64,000 nt of DNA from contig NZ_CP017671.1 in NCBI RefSeq assembly GCF_001874625.1, forward strand, positions 4,092,001 to 4,156,000, written 5' to 3'. The DNA comes from Providencia rettgeri (GTDB lineage: Bacteria; Pseudomonadota; Gammaproteobacteria; Enterobacterales; Enterobacteriaceae). How positions within the stretch are numbered: position 1 is the first letter of the stretch; every line of letters starts with the position of its first letter. Below, one piece after another: positions 27,929 through 39,466 of the stretch. Under the pieces are notes generated by a model that was not told the origin of the DNA, searched no databases, and saw nothing but the letters and a program-made list of their open reading frames with translations. Position numbers and translations under genes: made by a program.

Positions 27929-27972
27929 AACGAAAGTGATTGGTACATTTTTAGCGTTGAAAACAACAAATA

Positions 27973-27988
27973 CGTGATGTAAATCACA
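27973..27988. promoter_or_regulatory. CRP-like site in the glpA-glpT region
   Basis: CGTGATGTAAATCACA fits the CRP pattern TGTGA-N6-TCACA with one mismatch in the first half. It lies between the divergent glp operons, which are catabolite-controlled in E. coli. FNR could use a related sequence, but the central bases fit CRP better. Confidence 0.65.
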
Positions 27989-28251
27989 AAATAATTAACA
28001 ATTATGGTTCCATTCTATTCACAAATGTCATTTACTATGCAACTTCATAAACAAAATCAATAATTGTGCGTTGGATTACAGATAAATTGTTTTCTAACGA
28101 CTACAATTTAGAGCAATTAAGAAAATAAAAACTCTTAAATTACTCGATTATTTTCGTTTTTGTTACTTCACCAATAATAAACACTCAATGATTTTCTTAA
28201 AAAGAGAAGGAATGAGTGAATAAATAATTTAGCATGCCATCGGAGGCGTAT

Positions 28252-29601
28252 ATGTTAAGCATTTTTAAACCAGCACCTCACATACAGAGGCTGCCAGCTG
28301 ACAAGATAGACCCTGTCTATCGTAAGCTTCGCTGGCAGATCTTCATGGGTATTTTCTTTGGTTACGCAGCGTATTATCTAGTCCGAAAGAACTTTGCGTT
28401 AGCGATGCCATATCTTGTTGAACAGGGTTTTTCAAAAGGTGACCTTGGTTTCGCATTATCCGGTATTTCAATTGCCTACGGCTTTTCTAAATTTATCATG
28501 GGGTCATTCTCTGACCGTGCGAACCCGCGCTACTTCTTACCCGCAGGTCTGATCCTAGCCTCTTTAGTCATGTTAGTTATGGGCTTTGTACCATGGGCGA
28601 CTTCTAGCATCATGGTCATGTTCGTTCTATTGTTCCTTTGTGGTTGGTTCCAAGGTATGGGTTGGCCTCCATGTGGGCGTACAATGGTTCACTGGTGGTC
28701 ACAAAAAGAACGCGGTGGTATCGTTTCTGTTTGGAACTGTGCCCACAACGTTGGTGGTGGTATCCCGCCATTGCTATTCATGTTAGGTATGGCATGGTTT
28801 AACGACTGGAAAGCTGCTCTGTATATGCCTGCATTGGCTGCTATCCTTGTTGCGATTATCGCATTTGCATTAATGCGCGATACACCACAATCTTGTGGTC
28901 TTCCACCTATCGAAGAATACAAAAACGACTATCCAACAGACTATAAAGAGTCTGATGAACAAGAGCTAACCGCAAAAGAAATCTTCATGAAGTATGTCTT
29001 CCCTAACAAACTGTTATGGATGATTGCGATTGCCAACGTATTTGTTTACTTATTACGTTACGGTGTTTTGGACTGGTCTCCGACTTATCTGCGTGAAGTA
29101 AAACACTTCGCTATGGATAAATCTTCATGGGCCTACTTCTTATATGAATACGCAGGTATCCCAGGAACACTTCTGTGTGGTTGGATGTCGGATAAAGTTT
29201 TCCGCGGTAACCGTGGTGCAACAGGTGTGTTCTTTATGACCTTAGTAACCATCGCAACTATCGTATTCTGGATGAACCCAGCGGGTAACCCAAATATTGA
29301 TATGGCCTGTATGTTGGTCATCGGTTTCTTAATTTATGGCCCGGTGATGTTAATTGGTTTACACGCACTTGAACTGGCTCCGAAAAAGGCGGCAGGTACA
29401 GCAGCAGGCTTTACTGGCTTGTTCGGTTACCTCGGGGGTTCAGTTGCGGCAAGTGCTATCGTCGGTTACACCGTTGACTTCTTCGGTTGGGACGGTGGCT
29501 TCGCTGTCATGATTGGTGGTTCAGCATTAGCGGTTGTTCTACTGTTTATCGTGATGTTAAGCGAAAGCAAACATAAACGTGAATTAGCAAACTCACAATA
29601 A
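28252..29601 (+). CDS. glpT: Glycerol-3-phosphate/phosphate antiporter GlpT
   Basis: Major-facilitator antiporter importing glycerol-3-phosphate in exchange for phosphate. The 449 residues with twelve membrane segments are nearly identical in pattern to E. coli GlpT, including [15 protein letters not shown] (substrate arginine) and the [19 protein letters not shown] segment. It also admits fosfomycin in enterics. The start at [10 protein letters not shown] is set by GGAGG 5 bases upstream; an ATG 18 bases earlier is rejected. A terminator separates it from glpQ. Confidence 0.97.
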   Translation: MLSIFKPAPHIQRLPADKIDPVYRKLRWQIFMGIFFGYAAYYLVRKNFALAMPYLVEQGFSKGDLGFALSGISIAYGFSKFIMGSFSDRANPRYFLPAGLILASLVMLVMGFVPWATSSIMVMFVLLFLCGWFQGMGWPPCGRTMVHWWSQKERGGIVSVWNCAHNVGGGIPPLLFMLGMAWFNDWKAALYMPALAAILVAIIAFALMRDTPQSCGLPPIEEYKNDYPTDYKESDEQELTAKEIFMKYVFPNKLLWMIAIANVFVYLLRYGVLDWSPTYLREVKHFAMDKSSWAYFLYEYAGIPGTLLCGWMSDKVFRGNRGATGVFFMTLVTIATIVFWMNPAGNPNIDMACMLVIGFLIYGPVMLIGLHALELAPKKAAGTAAGFTGLFGYLGGSVAASAIVGYTVDFFGWDGGFAVMIGGSALAVVLLFIVMLSESKHKRELANSQ

Positions 29602-29638
29602 GCATTCATCAAATGTTCATTGTTAATCGCTAGACTCG

Positions 29639-29676
29639 TGGGCTATATCAAAAAATGATGTAGCCCATTTTTTTTA
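29639..29676 (+). terminator. Rho-independent terminator between glpT and glpQ
   Basis: TGGGCTATATCA (29639-29650) and TGATGTAGCCCA (29656-29667) pair with one wobble, followed by TTTTTTTT. Some read-through probably supplies glpQ, as glpTQ is an operon in E. coli. Confidence 0.85.
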
Positions 29677-29705
29677 TCCAATTAAAGTGCCAAGGAGATA
29701 TAATC

Positions 29706-30773
29706 ATGAACTTTCCATTAAAAACATTGGTGGCAAGTATGGTTTTAGTGATGTCAGTGTCTGCCGTAGCTCAAGCTTCAGGTAAAGTCGTCATTGCACA
29801 TCGTGGTGCAAGTGGTTATTTACCCGAGCATACTCTACCCGCTAAAGCAATGGCTTACGCACAAGGTGCAGACTTTCTTGAACAAGATTTAGTCATGACA
29901 AAGGATAACGAGCTTGTGGTGTTACACGACCACTATCTTGATCGGGTTACAGATGTTGCCGAACGTTTTCCAGATCGTGCTCGCAAAGATGGCCGTTACT
30001 ATGCGATAGACTTTACGCTGGATGAAATTAAATCTCTTAAATTCACTGAAGGATTTGATATTGTTGATGGCAAGAAAGTCCAGAGTTACCCGAATCGTTT
30101 CCCAATGGGTAAATCAGACTTTCGTGTTCATACATTTCAAGAAGAAATTGAGTTTGTTCAGGGCTTAAACAAATCCACAGGTAAAAATATTGGTATTTAC
30201 CCAGAAATTAAAGCACCTTGGTTCCATCAACAAGAAGGGAAAGATATCACTAAAAAAACACTAGAGGTGCTAAAAGCATATGGCTATACCAACAAAGACT
30301 CTAATGTTTACCTACAATCGTTTGACCCAAATGATCTAAAACGGATTAAAAACACATTGATGCCTGAAATGGGGATGGATCTTAAGTTAATTCAGTTGAT
30401 CGCTTACACGGACTGGAATGAAACTCAAGAACAAAAACCAGATGGTACTTGGGTTAACTATAATTACGACTGGATGATGAAACCTGGTGCAATGAAAGAA
30501 ATTGCCACATACGCTGATGGTATTGGCCCTGATTACCATATGCTAATCGATGAAGAGTCTACCCCAACTAATATCAAAGTGAATGATATGGTAAAAGAAG
30601 CCCATGAAAACAAAATGGCAGTTCACCCATTCACCATTCGTGTCGACAAGCTACCTAAATATGCAAAAGATGGGCAGCAGCTTTATGACATCATCTATAA
30701 CCAAGCAAATGTTGATGGTGCCTTTACCGACTTCCCTGATTTAGGCGTTAAATTTCTAGAACAACAAAAATAG
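29706..30773 (+). CDS. glpQ: Periplasmic glycerophosphodiester phosphodiesterase
   Basis: Hydrolyses glycerophosphodiesters in the periplasm to glycerol-3-phosphate plus alcohol, supplying GlpT. The 355 residues begin with a signal peptide (cleavage after AQA, about residue 24). Catalytic motif VVIAHRGASGYLPEHT and metal ligands in DFLEQDLVMTKD and LHDHYLDRVTD are present. AAGGAGA lies 9 bases before the ATG. It is convergent with epmA. Confidence 0.97.
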   Translation: MNFPLKTLVASMVLVMSVSAVAQASGKVVIAHRGASGYLPEHTLPAKAMAYAQGADFLEQDLVMTKDNELVVLHDHYLDRVTDVAERFPDRARKDGRYYAIDFTLDEIKSLKFTEGFDIVDGKKVQSYPNRFPMGKSDFRVHTFQEEIEFVQGLNKSTGKNIGIYPEIKAPWFHQQEGKDITKKTLEVLKAYGYTNKDSNVYLQSFDPNDLKRIKNTLMPEMGMDLKLIQLIAYTDWNETQEQKPDGTWVNYNYDWMMKPGAMKEIATYADGIGPDYHMLIDEESTPTNIKVNDMVKEAHENKMAVHPFTIRVDKLPKYAKDGQQLYDIIYNQANVDGAFTDFPDLGVKFLEQQK

Positions 30774-30792
30774 CTTTTATTGGTTGTAAAAC

Positions 30793-30820
30793 AATAATGC
30801 AGCCATCTGGCTGCATTATT
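30793..30820. terminator. Bidirectional hairpin between glpQ and epmA
   Basis: AATAATGCAGCCA (30793-30805) and TGGCTGCATTATT (30808-30820) are perfect 13-bp arms. It lies between convergent stops; short U-rich stretches occur on the minus-strand side. Confidence 0.7.
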
Positions 30821-30840
30821 AGAAACGGTTTATTTCGCTG

Positions 30841-31818
30841 TTACGCAATAGTAACGGGAAACGCGATGACATCGCTAATCTTTTCTGCATTTAATGCCAT
30901 CATGATTAACCTATCAACCCCAACAGCAACGCCTGAGCAATCAGGTAAGCCGTGCTCAAGCGCTGACAATAAATGCTCATCAATAGGCTGAATAGCTAAC
31001 CCCATTGCCGCACGCTTACGGTTATCTTGCTCAAAGCGTTGGCGCTGTTCACTGGCATCGGTTAATTCATGGAAGCCATTCGCTAATTCCATCCCTTTGT
31101 AATACACCTCAAAACGCTCTGCTACCCGGTGATCTTCTGTGCTAATCACAGCTAACGAAGCTTGAGTCGCCGGAAAATGATAAACCACTGCCGGCCTTTC
31201 TTTACCAATATGAGGTTCAACCCCCATAGTAAATAACAACTGCAATAAGGTATCTTTATCTTCTTCGTTATCAGCGATATTGCTTAAATCTAAGCGTGCA
31301 GCGACTTCTCGTAACTCACTTTTCTCTGCTGAAAGTGGGTCAATATCCAGATAACGTAAAAATGCTTGCTGATAAGAAAGCAGCTCGGCACTTTCGCATT
31401 CTAAAACCTGTTGTAATAAGTCATCAACTTCATTGATTAAACGGTACATATCGAAATGTGGGCGATACCATTCAAGCATGGTAAATTCAGGGTTATGGTG
31501 CCTCCCCGCCTCTTCATTTCTAAAGCTTCGACCTAATTGGTAGATAGGCCCACTACCCGCAGCGAGTAAGCGTTTCATATGATATTCAGGGCTTGTCATC
31601 AAATATAAATTCAGCCCCTGTGCGGCTCCAGGGCCAACAAAACGCGTTTCAAATGGAACAAGATGAATGTCAGTTACAGTTGCCTGACTCATTGCTGGTG
31701 TTTCGACCTCAAGTACACAGCGATCAGTAAAAAAACGCCTGATTTCCGCAATAATTTTTGCGCGCTGTAGCAGGTTAGCGATGGGGGCGGTTGGCTGCCA
31801 GTTCGCTATATCACTCAT
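30841..31818 (-). CDS. epmA: EF-P lysine lysyltransferase EpmA (GenX/PoxA)
   Basis: Class II lysyl-tRNA-synthetase paralogue lacking the anticodon-binding domain; it attaches (R)-beta-lysine to Lys34 of EF-P. It is 325 residues, the same as in E. coli. Motifs seen are [20 protein letters not shown] (motif 2 region) and the C-terminal [11 protein letters not shown] (motif 3). Its substrate-making partner epmB and target efp are both about 17 kb away in this window. It is divergent from frdABCD, as in E. coli. Confidence 0.97.
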   Translation of the reverse strand: MSDIANWQPTAPIANLLQRAKIIAEIRRFFTDRCVLEVETPAMSQATVTDIHLVPFETRFVGPGAAQGLNLYLMTSPEYHMKRLLAAGSGPIYQLGRSFRNEEAGRHHNPEFTMLEWYRPHFDMYRLINEVDDLLQQVLECESAELLSYQQAFLRYLDIDPLSAEKSELREVAARLDLSNIADNEEDKDTLLQLLFTMGVEPHIGKERPAVVYHFPATQASLAVISTEDHRVAERFEVYYKGMELANGFHELTDASEQRQRFEQDNRKRAAMGLAIQPIDEHLLSALEHGLPDCSGVAVGVDRLIMMALNAEKISDVIAFPVTIA

Positions 31819-32639
31819 GAAGATGACTCCAAAATAAACTTAGTCGTGCAGTGTACCCACCTCACCTGCAACACACAATGAATTTACACTGATAAAGCAT
31901 AATTATCTGGGTAAAAAAACATGATTGCTTACGGGCCGTGTTAGACACTAAAGGTGAGTAAAGAGATGCTGATTATCACCTGCTTTACACGATTAGGCAA
32001 AGTCTTTACTTTTTAGTAGAAATGGTACCGCTTGTACTAGAATGAACAAAAGAATAAAAAGAACACAAAACATGATTATTTCTTATGTTATGTGACACAA
32101 CTGTTAATAAAAAAACGAAACGATTCGCTTTCTCAACTTATTTTAGAAATTAAACAATAAAATAAAATTTATCTGCAAAATAAATAGTGAAGCCGCTCGC
32201 AAATAAATATTCAATATGAATTAAAATATTCAGCGATAATAACAATATTATTCACTTAAAGTTGATAAAACCCGAGTATTCCACTTGGTTTTATATACTA
32301 TAATAGTATGTAAATTTAATGATAATTATTTGAAATTCCTTTTTATTCACTGTTAACAAACTAAAAAAACATAAAATGTAAAAACAATTTATAAAAAGAA
32401 GATCAAGATCACACTTTATTGCTAATTTTGGCTAAAACCCCCCTCTATATCAAATTTATCTTGGGGACTATTCGTTATAATTCACAGCATGATAAGTCAT
32501 TATTAGCTATTATATTATTTACTATTAAAAAACAGATATTTTGTCGTTTAGCCCAAAGTTAAATGACAAATGACATAGCTAATTATCAAAAGTATTTAAA
32601 AGAATTTATCAATTTACACTTGAACAATGGAGAAGCGCA
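31819..32639. other. epmA-frdA divergent regulatory region
   Basis: 821 bases with no credible ORF, extremely AT-rich between about 32090 and 32600 with many A- and T-tracts, suggesting curved DNA. It must carry the frd promoter, which in E. coli is activated by FNR and repressed through NarL. I looked for a TTGAT-N4-ATCAA FNR box and found only half-sites (such as TTGAT at 32262), so no site is assigned. Confidence 0.5.
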
Positions 32640-34436
32640 GTGCAAACCTTCAATGCCGATTTAGCGATTATCGGGGCCGGGGGCGCAGGCTTACGTGCAG
32701 CAATTGCTGCCGCTGAAGCAAATCCCAATATCAAGATTGCTCTGGTCTCAAAAGTATACCCAATGCGTAGCCACACAGTGGCCGCAGAGGGGGGATCAGC
32801 TGCAGTTACTCAGGCTCATGACTCCTATGACTATCATTTTAATGATACTGTTGCTGGTGGGGACTGGCTGTGTGAGCAAGATGTCGTCGATTATTTCGTC
32901 GAACATTGCCCTACAGAAATGACCCAACTAGAACTATGGGGTTGCCCGTGGAGCCGTAAACCAGATGGTTCAGTTAACGTCCGCCGCTTTGGTGGGATGA
33001 AAATTGAACGTACATGGTTTGCTGCCGATAAAACCGGCTTCCACATGCTCCATACGTTATTCCAGACATCATTAAAATATCCGCAAATTCAACGTTTTGA
33101 CGAGCATTTTGTTCTAGATATCATTGTCGATGAAGGTCAAGCTCGTGGCCTTGTTGCACTTAACATGATGGAAGGCACCAAAGTTCAAATCCGTGCGAAC
33201 TCTATCGTTATGGCAACAGGTGGGGCTGGTCGTGTTTATCGTTACAATACCAACGGTGGTATCGTAACAGGCGATGGTATGGGGATGGCATTTCGCCATG
33301 GGGTTCCACTACGAGACATGGAATTCGTGCAATATCACCCAACGGGTCTGCCAGGTTCAGGTATCTTAATGACCGAAGGTTGCCGTGGTGAAGGTGGTAT
33401 CCTTGTTAATAAAGATGGCTACCGTTACTTGCAAGATTATGGAATGGGGCCAGAAACACCGCTCGGCAAGCCTGAAAATAAATATATGGAACTGGGTCCT
33501 CGTGACAAAGTTTCTCAAGCCTTCTGGCACGAATGGCGTGCAGGTCGCACCATTAGCACACACCGTGGTGATGTTGTGTATCTGGATCTTCGCCACCTTG
33601 GTGCAGAAAAACTGCATGAGCGTTTACCATTTATTTGTGAATTGGCGAAAGCCTACGTGGGTGTTGACCCAGTCACAGACCCTATTCCTGTTCGCCCAAC
33701 GGCTCACTACACCATGGGTGGTATCGAAACAGATCACAATACTGAAACCCGTATTAAAGGCCTGTTTGCAGTGGGTGAATGTTCGTCTGTCGGCTTACAC
33801 GGCGCAAACCGTTTAGGCTCTAACTCACTCGCTGAGCTAGTAGTATTTGGTCGCTTAGCCGGTGAACAAGCTGCCCGCCATGCTGCTGAGGCAACGCCAG
33901 CCAATGCAAATGCTATCGAAGCCCGTACTCGTGATATCGAAGCTGACCTCAGCAAACTCATGAACCAAAAAGGGAAAGAGAGCTGGTCGAAAATCCGTGA
34001 TGAAATGGGTATTTCAATGGAAGAAGGCTGCGGTATCTACCGTACTCCTGAATTAATGCAAAAAACGGTTGATAAGATTGCTGAACTGAAAGAACGCTTC
34101 AAAAATGTCGAAATTACCGACCATAGCAGCGTCTTTAATACTGACCTACTGTACACCATTGAATTAGGCTTTGGCCTTGATGTGGCGGAATGTATGGCTC
34201 ACTCTGCAATCAACCGTAAAGAATCACGTGGTGCACACCAACGTTTAGATGAAGGCTGTACTGAGCGTGATGATGTGAATTTCCTTAAACATACTTTGGC
34301 ATTCTATAACCCTGAGGGCTCCCCTCGTTTAGAATACAGTGATGTGAAAATCACGAAATCTCAGCCAGCTAAACGTGTTTACGGTGCCGAAGCTGAAGCT
34401 CAAGATAAGGCGAAGAAGGAGCAAGCTAATGGATGA
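32640..34436 (+). CDS. frdA: Fumarate reductase flavoprotein subunit
   Basis: Catalytic subunit of the anaerobic quinol:fumarate reductase. It has 598 residues and starts with GTG, as in E. coli. FAD is held covalently by the histidine in [10 protein letters not shown] (His45); the active-site segments [15 protein letters not shown] and [10 protein letters not shown] are intact. GGAG lies just before the start. The frdB ATG overlaps its last 8 bases. Confidence 0.98.
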   Translation: MQTFNADLAIIGAGGAGLRAAIAAAEANPNIKIALVSKVYPMRSHTVAAEGGSAAVTQAHDSYDYHFNDTVAGGDWLCEQDVVDYFVEHCPTEMTQLELWGCPWSRKPDGSVNVRRFGGMKIERTWFAADKTGFHMLHTLFQTSLKYPQIQRFDEHFVLDIIVDEGQARGLVALNMMEGTKVQIRANSIVMATGGAGRVYRYNTNGGIVTGDGMGMAFRHGVPLRDMEFVQYHPTGLPGSGILMTEGCRGEGGILVNKDGYRYLQDYGMGPETPLGKPENKYMELGPRDKVSQAFWHEWRAGRTISTHRGDVVYLDLRHLGAEKLHERLPFICELAKAYVGVDPVTDPIPVRPTAHYTMGGIETDHNTETRIKGLFAVGECSSVGLHGANRLGSNSLAELVVFGRLAGEQAARHAAEATPANANAIEARTRDIEADLSKLMNQKGKESWSKIRDEMGISMEEGCGIYRTPELMQKTVDKIAELKERFKNVEITDHSSVFNTDLLYTIELGFGLDVAECMAHSAINRKESRGAHQRLDEGCTERDDVNFLKHTLAFYNPEGSPRLEYSDVKITKSQPAKRVYGAEAEAQDKAKKEQANG

Positions 34437-35163
34437 TATGAAACACCTAAAAATGGAGATCATGCGTTACAATCCGGAAACGGATAGTGAACCCCATTTG
34501 GTGACGTATGATGTCCCTTACGATGAGCAAACTTCTTTGTTAGATGCGTTAGGCTATATCAAAGATAACCTTGCTCCAGACCTGTCTTATCGTTGGTCTT
34601 GTCGTATGGCTATCTGTGGTTCTTGTGGCATGATGGTAGATAAAGTCCCTAAACTGGCTTGTAAAACCTTCCTGCGTGAATACCCACAAGGTATGAAAGT
34701 TGAGCCGTTAGGTAACTTCCCAATCGAGCGTGACCTTGTTGTTGATATGACTCACTTTATTGAGCGTTTAGAAGCAATCAAACCCTATATTATTGGGAAT
34801 GATCGCAAACCATCTGAAGGCCCAAATAAACAAACGCCTGCACAGATGGCTAAATACCATCAGTTCTCAGGTTGTATCAACTGTGGTCTGTGCTATGCAG
34901 CTTGCCCACAATTTGGACTGAACCCAGAGTTCATCGGACCAGCCGCGATCACATTGGCAGAGCGCTACAATTTAGATAACCGAGACCATGGTGCGAAAGA
35001 GCGCATGACCTTGTTAAATGGTGACAACGGTGTCTGGAGCTGTACGTTTGTAGGCTACTGCTCTGAAGTCTGTCCTAAGCATGTCGACCCTGCAGGCGCT
35101 ATCCAGCAAGGTAAAGTTGCCAGTGCGCAAGACTTTGTTATCGCCATGCTGAAGCCACGATAA
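34429..35163 (+). CDS. frdB: Fumarate reductase iron-sulfur subunit
   Basis: Electron-transfer subunit with three clusters. The [2Fe-2S] ligands are in [12 protein letters not shown] and KLAC, the [4Fe-4S] ligands in [12 protein letters not shown], and the [3Fe-4S] ligands in [13 protein letters not shown]. The start at [15 protein letters not shown] gives 244 residues, matching E. coli FrdB; a longer frame beginning inside frdA is rejected. AGAAGGAG lies upstream within frdA. Confidence 0.98.
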   Translation: MDDMKHLKMEIMRYNPETDSEPHLVTYDVPYDEQTSLLDALGYIKDNLAPDLSYRWSCRMAICGSCGMMVDKVPKLACKTFLREYPQGMKVEPLGNFPIERDLVVDMTHFIERLEAIKPYIIGNDRKPSEGPNKQTPAQMAKYHQFSGCINCGLCYAACPQFGLNPEFIGPAAITLAERYNLDNRDHGAKERMTLLNGDNGVWSCTFVGYCSEVCPKHVDPAGAIQQGKVASAQDFVIAMLKPR

Positions 35164-35177
35164 GGAGAATTGAAGTC

Positions 35178-35573
35178 ATGACTACGAAACGTAAACCCTA
35201 TGTCAGAGAAATGAAGGGCGACTGGTGGCAAAAGCTCGGTTTTTACCGCTTTTACATCATGCGTGAAAGCACCTCCGTTCTTCAGGTCTGGTTCAGTATT
35301 TTAGTCCTGTATGGGGTGTTTGCGCTTAAAAGCGGTCCTGAGTCTTGGGCTGGCTTTGTTGGTTTTTTAAGTAACCCAATTATTCTTATTATTAACATCA
35401 TTACGTTAGCTGCAACGCTGCTACATACCACAACGTGGTTCAACCTTGCACCTAAAGCTGTCAGTATTATTGTTAAAGATAAGAAAATGTCTGATGAGCC
35501 TATCGTTAAAGGCTTTTGGGCTGTCACGATTGTCGTCACTGCGGCAATTTTAGCTATCGCATTGTTATTTTAA
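35178..35573 (+). CDS. frdC: Fumarate reductase membrane anchor subunit C
   Basis: 131-residue inner-membrane anchor with three hydrophobic segments that, with FrdD, forms the menaquinol site. The opening [11 protein letters not shown] and FYRFYIMRE motifs match E. coli FrdC. AAGGAG precedes the ATG. Confidence 0.96.
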   Translation: MTTKRKPYVREMKGDWWQKLGFYRFYIMRESTSVLQVWFSILVLYGVFALKSGPESWAGFVGFLSNPIILIINIITLAATLLHTTTWFNLAPKAVSIIVKDKKMSDEPIVKGFWAVTIVVTAAILAIALLF

Positions 35574-35588
35574 TCGAAGGAGAATCTG

Positions 35589-35942
35589 ATGAATCTAACG
35601 CCTAAACGTTCCGATGAGCCGATTTTCTGGGGGTTATTTGGTGCTGGTGGTATGTGGAGTGCTGTAATTGGCCCCGCAATTATCATCCTGTTAGGGATTT
35701 TAATTCCACTGGGTGTCGCACCAGAAATGCTTAGCTATGAACGCATTATGGCATTTTGCCAAAGCTTTATCGGCCGCGTTTTCTTATTACTGATGATTAT
35801 TCTGCCAGTATGGTGTGGTATGCACCGTATTCACCATACACTGCACGATTTTAAAATCCATGTCCCTGCAACTAAATGGGTTTTCTATGGCGGCTCAGCG
35901 ATCATTAGTGTGATCGCAGTTATCGGTGTTTTCACTCTGTAA
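35589..35942 (+). CDS. frdD: Fumarate reductase membrane anchor subunit D
   Basis: 117-residue anchor with three membrane segments. [19 protein letters not shown] near the start and [18 protein letters not shown] are the family hallmarks. It is preceded by AAGGAG and followed by a strong terminator. In E. coli frdD runs straight into ampC; no ampC is present here. Confidence 0.96.
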   Translation: MNLTPKRSDEPIFWGLFGAGGMWSAVIGPAIIILLGILIPLGVAPEMLSYERIMAFCQSFIGRVFLLLMIILPVWCGMHRIHHTLHDFKIHVPATKWVFYGGSAIISVIAVIGVFTL

Positions 35943-35964
35943 TTGCGAACCTAACAAAATATAC

Positions 35965-36001
35965 ATACCCCATTAGCTATTGAGTAATGGGGTATTTTTT
36001 A
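35965..36001 (+). terminator. Rho-independent terminator of frdABCD
   Basis: ATACCCCATTA (35965-35975) and TAATGGGGTAT (35985-35995) form a perfect 11-bp stem followed by a T-run. Located 22 bases after frdD. The remaining 300 bases up to the next gene are AT-rich with nothing assignable. Confidence 0.88.
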
Positions 36002-36306
36002 TTTAAATAGTGGCATTTTTAAATCATAGATGAATATATTTATCCATCGCTTATAAACAAGAAAACCTTCTATTTTTACGCCAATACACTCTTTTAGCCA
36101 CCCTAAACTGCATAATTCCCAAGCTAAAAAACATTCAGAATAACCTGAAGTTAAATCAAAACCTTACTTGCTATGATCAATAATACCTTTTAGAAAAGTC
36201 ATTAATTATCAAATATCAATGTATTAATCATACCCCTCTAAGAATAAAGGGTAGCATTCACACATTCTTTATTTTTATCAATATTCTTATGTTAGGAGAA
36301 ATTTAA

Positions 36307-36705
36307 ATGGAATTTAAAACTCTATTTGTTGCACTATTAATTTCGAGTGCATTCGTATTACCCGCACAGGCTGATTCCTTTTCTGTTAAAAAAGAATCTT
36401 CCAACCAAATGCCAACCGAAACAGAGTTGTATAATGATTGCATAAAGTCTAATACTTACAGTTACTTACCAACGCCTGGTGAACCCCAGTCTTCCGTAAA
36501 TAAAAAACGTGCGAAAAGAAAAGCAGCCGTAGAGAAAAAATGTAAATGTGTGGCTCCACGCGAATATAAGCTGTTAAAAGATATAGTAGGAAATGACCTC
36601 AATTCTTTTACGGCAAAAATGCAAGCCGATGAACAACTCGCGATGGCAACAGCTAAAAAATTGGTAGAACAAAAACGCCAAATTGAAAAACAATGTTCTA
36701 AATAA
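36307..36705 (+). CDS. Small secreted protein of unknown function
   Basis: 132 residues starting with a clear signal peptide (cleavage expected after PAQA, about residue 22). The mature protein is basic, with four cysteines (YNDCIKS, KKCKC, KQCSK), which could form disulfides in the periplasm. I do not recognise the family. TTAGGAGA lies 7 bases upstream of the ATG. It lies between the frd terminator and tetR, which converges on it. The secretion signal is clear; the function is unknown. Confidence 0.75.
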   Translation: MEFKTLFVALLISSAFVLPAQADSFSVKKESSNQMPTETELYNDCIKSNTYSYLPTPGEPQSSVNKKRAKRKAAVEKKCKCVAPREYKLLKDIVGNDLNSFTAKMQADEQLAMATAKKLVEQKRQIEKQCSK

Positions 36706-36762
36706 ATCCACCACTCGCACAAATCCCCCCTATTGTGCGAGCCTAAAAACACAGACACCTTA

Positions 36763-37383
<621 letters not shown>

Positions 37384-37392
37384 CTATTGACA

Positions 37393-37410
37393 CTCTATCA
37401 CTGATAGGGA
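37393..37410. promoter_or_regulatory. tet operator 1
   Basis: CTCTATCACTGATAGGGA, identical in core to Tn10 tetO1 (TCTATCACTGATAGGGA). It overlaps the tetR promoter side of the divergent region. Confidence 0.9.
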
Positions 37411-37420
37411 TATATTCCAA

Positions 37421-37437
37421 CTCTATCAATGATAGAG
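37421..37437. promoter_or_regulatory. tet operator 2
   Basis: CTCTATCAATGATAGAG, one base from the Tn10 tetO2 core. It is centred 28 bases from operator 1 (30 in Tn10) and ends 8 bases before the tetA ATG, so it also covers the tetA translation start region. Confidence 0.9.
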
Positions 37438-37445
37438 AAAAAACG

Positions 37446-38648
37446 ATGAATAAATTTGCGATCACCGCTTTAACGATCACCGCCCTAGATGCTATGGGGA
37501 TCGGCTTGATCATGCCTGTATTGCCTACATTGTTACGTGAATACGTGTCGGCTGAAAATTTAGCAAATCATTACGGTATCCTGCTGGCACTGTATGCCAT
37601 CATGCAGGTTTTTTTTGCTCCTCTACTTGGCAAATGGTCTGATAAATTCGGGCGCCGACCAATATTACTACTATCTCTTGCAGGCGCTGCTGTGGATTAC
37701 ACTTTGCTTGCATTATCTAGCTCACTTTGGATGCTATACGTTGGGCGATTAATTTCTGGAGTTACTGGCGCAACAGGTGCGGTCGCCGCTTCTGTTATTG
37801 CTGACAATACTGCTTCACAAGAGCGTACTAAGTGGTTTGGACGCTTAGGGGCGGCTTTTGGTGTCGGGTTAATCTCTGGCCCTGCAATTGGCGGCTTTAC
37901 AGGGCAATTCTCAGCTCATCTTCCTTTTATTATTGCTGCCATTTTAAATGCGCTCTCTTTTTTAGTTATTATGTTGATATTTAAAGATAATAAAATCAAA
38001 AATACTGAAAAAAACACCACAGAAACAGCAGAAAATTCGCGACCTTTCCTGCAAGTGATCAAGCCAGTCATACTATTGTTATTTATCTTTTTTATGACTC
38101 AAATGATAGGGCAAATTCCAGCAACGACATGGGTGTTATTTACGGAACATCGTTTTCAATGGGGCAGTATGGAGATCGGCCTATCTTTAGCGGGGTTAGG
38201 CATCATGCATGCCTTGTTCCAAGCATTTGTAGCGGGCGCAATCGCCAAGAAATTCAATGAAAAAGTGACGATTATTGTGGGCTTTGTTGTTGATGGAGCA
38301 GCATTCATTATTTTGTCATTATTGACAAAGGGTTGGATGATTTACCCTACATTAATCTTACTCGCCGGCGGCAGTATTGCGCTACCAGCCTTACAGGGGT
38401 TAATGTCAGCTCAAGTCAATCAAACTAACCAAGGTAAGCTACAAGGCGTTCTAGTCAGCTTAACCAATACGACGGGGGTGATCGGCCCATTATTATTTAG
38501 CTTTATTTTTGGTCAAACACTGGCAAGTTGGGATGGCTGGATATGGATGATTGGTGCGATAATGTATGTTTTATTGATTGTATTTATTTTATCTTTTTAT
38601 AGAAGCACCAAAAAGATAGTTAAAATAGCGAAGCTACCAGCGAGCTAA
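37446..38648 (+). CDS. tetA: Tetracycline efflux antiporter (TetA, major facilitator)
   Basis: Twelve-segment drug/H+ antiporter of 400 residues exporting tetracycline-Mg. The signature loop between segments 2 and 3 (GKWSDKFGRRP) and LDAMGIGLIMPVLPTLLRE at the N-terminus match Tet(B)-group pumps; GATGAVAASVIAD and LISGPAIGGF are also conserved. Many positions differ from Tet(B), so the class (for example B, H, J or a Providencia-specific class) cannot be fixed by eye. Codon use and AT content resemble the neighbours, and no transposon ends flank the pair. Confidence 0.92.
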   Translation: MNKFAITALTITALDAMGIGLIMPVLPTLLREYVSAENLANHYGILLALYAIMQVFFAPLLGKWSDKFGRRPILLLSLAGAAVDYTLLALSSSLWMLYVGRLISGVTGATGAVAASVIADNTASQERTKWFGRLGAAFGVGLISGPAIGGFTGQFSAHLPFIIAAILNALSFLVIMLIFKDNKIKNTEKNTTETAENSRPFLQVIKPVILLLFIFFMTQMIGQIPATTWVLFTEHRFQWGSMEIGLSLAGLGIMHALFQAFVAGAIAKKFNEKVTIIVGFVVDGAAFIILSLLTKGWMIYPTLILLAGGSIALPALQGLMSAQVNQTNQGKLQGVLVSLTNTTGVIGPLLFSFIFGQTLASWDGWIWMIGAIMYVLLIVFILSFYRSTKKIVKIAKLPAS

Positions 38649-38727
38649 GTTTTAGCATATCAATATTAAGTGCTATGATACCCCTATCAGATTTGCTTTT
38701 AGCACAAGATATTAAGAGACAAACCCT

Positions 38728-39309
38728 ATGACATTACCCCCTAAAAAACCAAGAACAAAACCTGCGGAAGAAAGGCTAGATGACCTAATGAATGCAGCGG
38801 AAAAACTGTTTCTTTCTAAAGGGTTTGTGAGTACCACCGTCAGCGAAATTGTTTTATCAGCTGATGTAGCAAAAGGGACCTTTTATCATTATTTTCAATC
38901 TAAAAATGATATCATGGAAGCCCTGCGCACACGCTATATGGACTGGTATTTAGGCCATATTCAAACGGCTTTAGATAGCCAAACAAGCGCCTGTGAAAAA
39001 TTAAAAGCATGGTGCGAAAATAGCGTCAAATACTATGTCGAAAAACAAAATATTCACGACATGTTATTTCATGACGAATACCACGGCCGCAGCAATGATC
39101 ATGAAACCCGTGCCGTTGAGCAGATTAAAACTATTTTAGCTTTCGGTGAACAAAACAAAGCGTGGCCAGAGTTGCCTAATGAATTGATGTCGACAATGAT
39201 TTACCATTCGATGCATGCTGCGGTTGATAATTTATCGACTAGCACCGAATACAATCAACATAATTTAGGCCAAATCCTCTACCAGCGCTTTAGCCAACTT
39301 CTAAAATAA
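38728..39309 (+). CDS. TetR/AcrR-family transcriptional regulator
   Basis: 193 residues with an N-terminal helix-turn-helix (about 30-55: TVSEIVLSADVAKGTFYHYF) followed by a divergent ligand domain. It lies on the same strand directly before the TonB-dependent receptor gene, with 226 bases between. A 13-base palindrome (ACCGAC-G-GTCGGT at 39467) in that gap is a natural candidate for its operator. The ligand is unknown. It is unrelated to the neighbouring tetracycline repressor beyond the shared family fold. Confidence 0.88.
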   Translation: MTLPPKKPRTKPAEERLDDLMNAAEKLFLSKGFVSTTVSEIVLSADVAKGTFYHYFQSKNDIMEALRTRYMDWYLGHIQTALDSQTSACEKLKAWCENSVKYYVEKQNIHDMLFHDEYHGRSNDHETRAVEQIKTILAFGEQNKAWPELPNELMSTMIYHSMHAAVDNLSTSTEYNQHNLGQILYQRFSQLLK

Positions 39310-39440
39310 TTTAGCCATCCATGCAGCGATACCTCGCTGCATTTCTCATATTTCCCTTTCTCTTACATTATCTATTTTTATTTAGATATCAAACTATTAC
39401 TTAACTCCCTTTTTATAGGCTCATTACACCTCATCATTTA

Positions 39441-39459
39441 AATGCAAATGATTATTAAT
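39441..39459. promoter_or_regulatory. Probable Fur box upstream of the TonB-dependent receptor
   Basis: AATGCAAATGATTATTAAT resembles the Fur consensus GATAATGATAATCATTATC, with the strong ATGATTATT core. Its location before a siderophore-receptor gene supports it. The call rests on pattern matching only. Confidence 0.5.
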
Positions 39460-39466
39460 TATATTG

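Noticed and set aside
31819..32639. FNR box upstream of frdA
   Set aside because: Only isolated TTGAT or ATCAA half-sites were found; none has the partner half at the right distance.
35943..36306. ampC beta-lactamase after frdD
   Set aside because: The region after the frd terminator has no beta-lactamase frame; the next gene is an unrelated small secreted protein.
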